Of a stretch of DNA of 64,000 nt, positions 63,358 through 64,000 are shown piece by piece. The notes beneath the pieces were generated by a model that was given only the letters and a program-made list of their open reading frames with translations, searched no databases and was not told where the DNA came from. The DNA lies in contig NZ_CP098478.1 of assembly GCF_023702675.1 (NCBI RefSeq), positions 310,001-374,000 of the forward strand, read 5' to 3'. The position numbers and the translations under genes were made by a program. The stretch is from Acinetobacter sp. C26M (lineage in GTDB: Bacteria; Pseudomonadota; Gammaproteobacteria; Pseudomonadales; Moraxellaceae). Position 1 is the stretch's first letter, and each line of letters begins with the position of its first letter.

Positions 63358-64000
63358 TTAATTTGATATTTTCTGGAAATGGTATGCAAAAGTGGTATAG
63401 GGGAAGCTAATCTGATCTTGCTCAGTTAAGCCCGTAAAATCAAATACAATTTGTTCAAACTTTGCTTTTAACTGTTGTTGCTCTGCTGATGACATCGCAG
63501 CGATAAAACTGGTGGAAAGCAAACGTTTACTCACCACCTGTTCGACCGTGCCTTGATGCGCTTGTTGAAAGGTTGTTAATCCATCCAATTTAAATAAGGA
63601 TTGTCCTTCGAACACCTGTTTCCATTGTTCACTATGATAACGCGGTGTATCTCCTTCCAAAGGCGAAATTTCATCCGCTAGTGCTTTAACCCAATCGACA
63701 TTGGTATCGCGTTGATTCCAGATCAGCCCTAAATGGCCTGATGGCTTAAGTGCCCGATGCATTTCACTGAGCGTTTCGATATTGGCAAACCAGTGGAAAG
63801 ATTGGGCACAGAGAATGGCATCCATTGATGCATCTTTTACTGGGATTTGTGTGCTGAAGGCTTGTAAGCATTCGACAGTGGGATAGGCCTGTTGTAGTTG
63901 CTGCAACATTTCAGTGACAGGCTCAACTGCAATCACTTTTGCCTGTGTTTGAATCAGGTAAGGTAAGAATTTGCCAGTCCCTGCACCAAGGTCTACAACA
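63358..64000 (-). CDS. Class I SAM-dependent methyltransferase, partial
   Basis: The C-terminal 213 or so residues of a methyltransferase. The open frame runs to the end of the window, where VVDLGAGTGKFLPYL is motif I, so the N-terminus lies beyond base 64000. Downstream are VIAVEPVTEMLQQL, MDAILCAQSFHWFANIETL and LKPSGHLGLIWNQRD. The substrate is unknown; UbiE/BioC-like fold. The lipoprotein gene follows after 18 bases and may share a transcript. Confidence 0.88.
   Translation of the reverse strand, partial: VVDLGAGTGKFLPYLIQTQAKVIAVEPVTEMLQQLQQAYPTVECLQAFSTQIPVKDASMDAILCAQSFHWFANIETLSEMHRALKPSGHLGLIWNQRDTNVDWVKALADEISPLEGDTPRYHSEQWKQVFEGQSLFKLDGLTTFQQAHQGTVEQVVSKRLLSTSFIAAMSSAEQQQLKAKFEQIVFDFTGLTEQDQISFPYTTFAYHFQKISN

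Overview
The window looks like a chromosomal segment of an Acinetobacter species (Moraxellaceae). This rests on low-to-moderate GC, on core gene order (gltBD; bfr/bfd; ridA-spoT-rpoZ-gmk opposite ispH; minor-pilin genes next to rpsP-rimM-trmD-rplS-truB), on a PglL/PglS-type O-oligosaccharyltransferase beside a type IV pilin locus, and on a SpoT with a decayed synthetase domain as known in Moraxellaceae. The species cannot be fixed from sequence reading alone.

Layout. 1-7.8 kb: end of gltB, gltD, a Fur-box-preceded MFS pump, a PF10118 metal-dependent hydrolase and a lemA-TPM-TPM membrane operon. 8.2-14.7 kb: an AT-rich accessory-looking pilin locus. It has two paralogous major pilins, each behind its own sigma-54 promoter. 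Pilin 1 is followed by a GT-C membrane protein with a TPR-like tail. Pilin 2 converges on an operon for a UbiA-like (decaprenyl-phosphate phosphoribosyltransferase type) enzyme, a 70-aa ORF and an AftB/TfpW-like GT-C arabinofuranosyltransferase candidate. A 19-copy octanucleotide repeat lies upstream of that operon. 14.8-17.4 kb: PglL/PglS ligase, a bacterioferritin lacking most ferroxidase residues, and Bfd behind a Fur box. 17.5-22.5 kb: ridA, spoT, rpoZ, gmk (minus) and ispH (plus).

22.7-39.4 kb: two complete, diverged, tandem copies of the minor-pilin/adhesin operon fimU-pilV-pilW-pilX-pilY1-pilE-like, with an extra pilE in copy 1. 39.6-42.8 kb: rpsP-rimM-trmD-rplS-truB with a structured rplS leader. 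42.8-50.2 kb: transporters (TauE/SafE, two EamA proteins around a GNAT), serA divergent from a D-2-hydroxyglutarate-dehydrogenase-like flavoprotein, and two poorly known genes. 50.3-64 kb: an RlaP-type nucleotidyltransferase, a YgiN/MdaB quinone pair, lipoproteins, an MdfA-like pump, FUSC transporter, SodC, AI-2E family protein, a ParA-type ATPase, a Holliday-junction-resolvase-related protein and two methyltransferases (the last cut by the window end).

Themes. The window is dominated by type IV pilus biology: two candidate major pilins, three candidate pilin-modifying membrane enzymes and two sets of tip/priming proteins. The most promising under-described system is the pilin locus at 8.2-14.7 kb. 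It pairs polyprenyl-phosphate-pentose synthesis (UbiA-like) with an AftB/TfpW-like transferase, and may be variable through the octanucleotide tract. Iron genes carry Fur-type operators. A roughly 180-230 bp interspersed repeat occurs at 51.2 and 55.6 kb, and its core also forms part of the leader of the second FimU.
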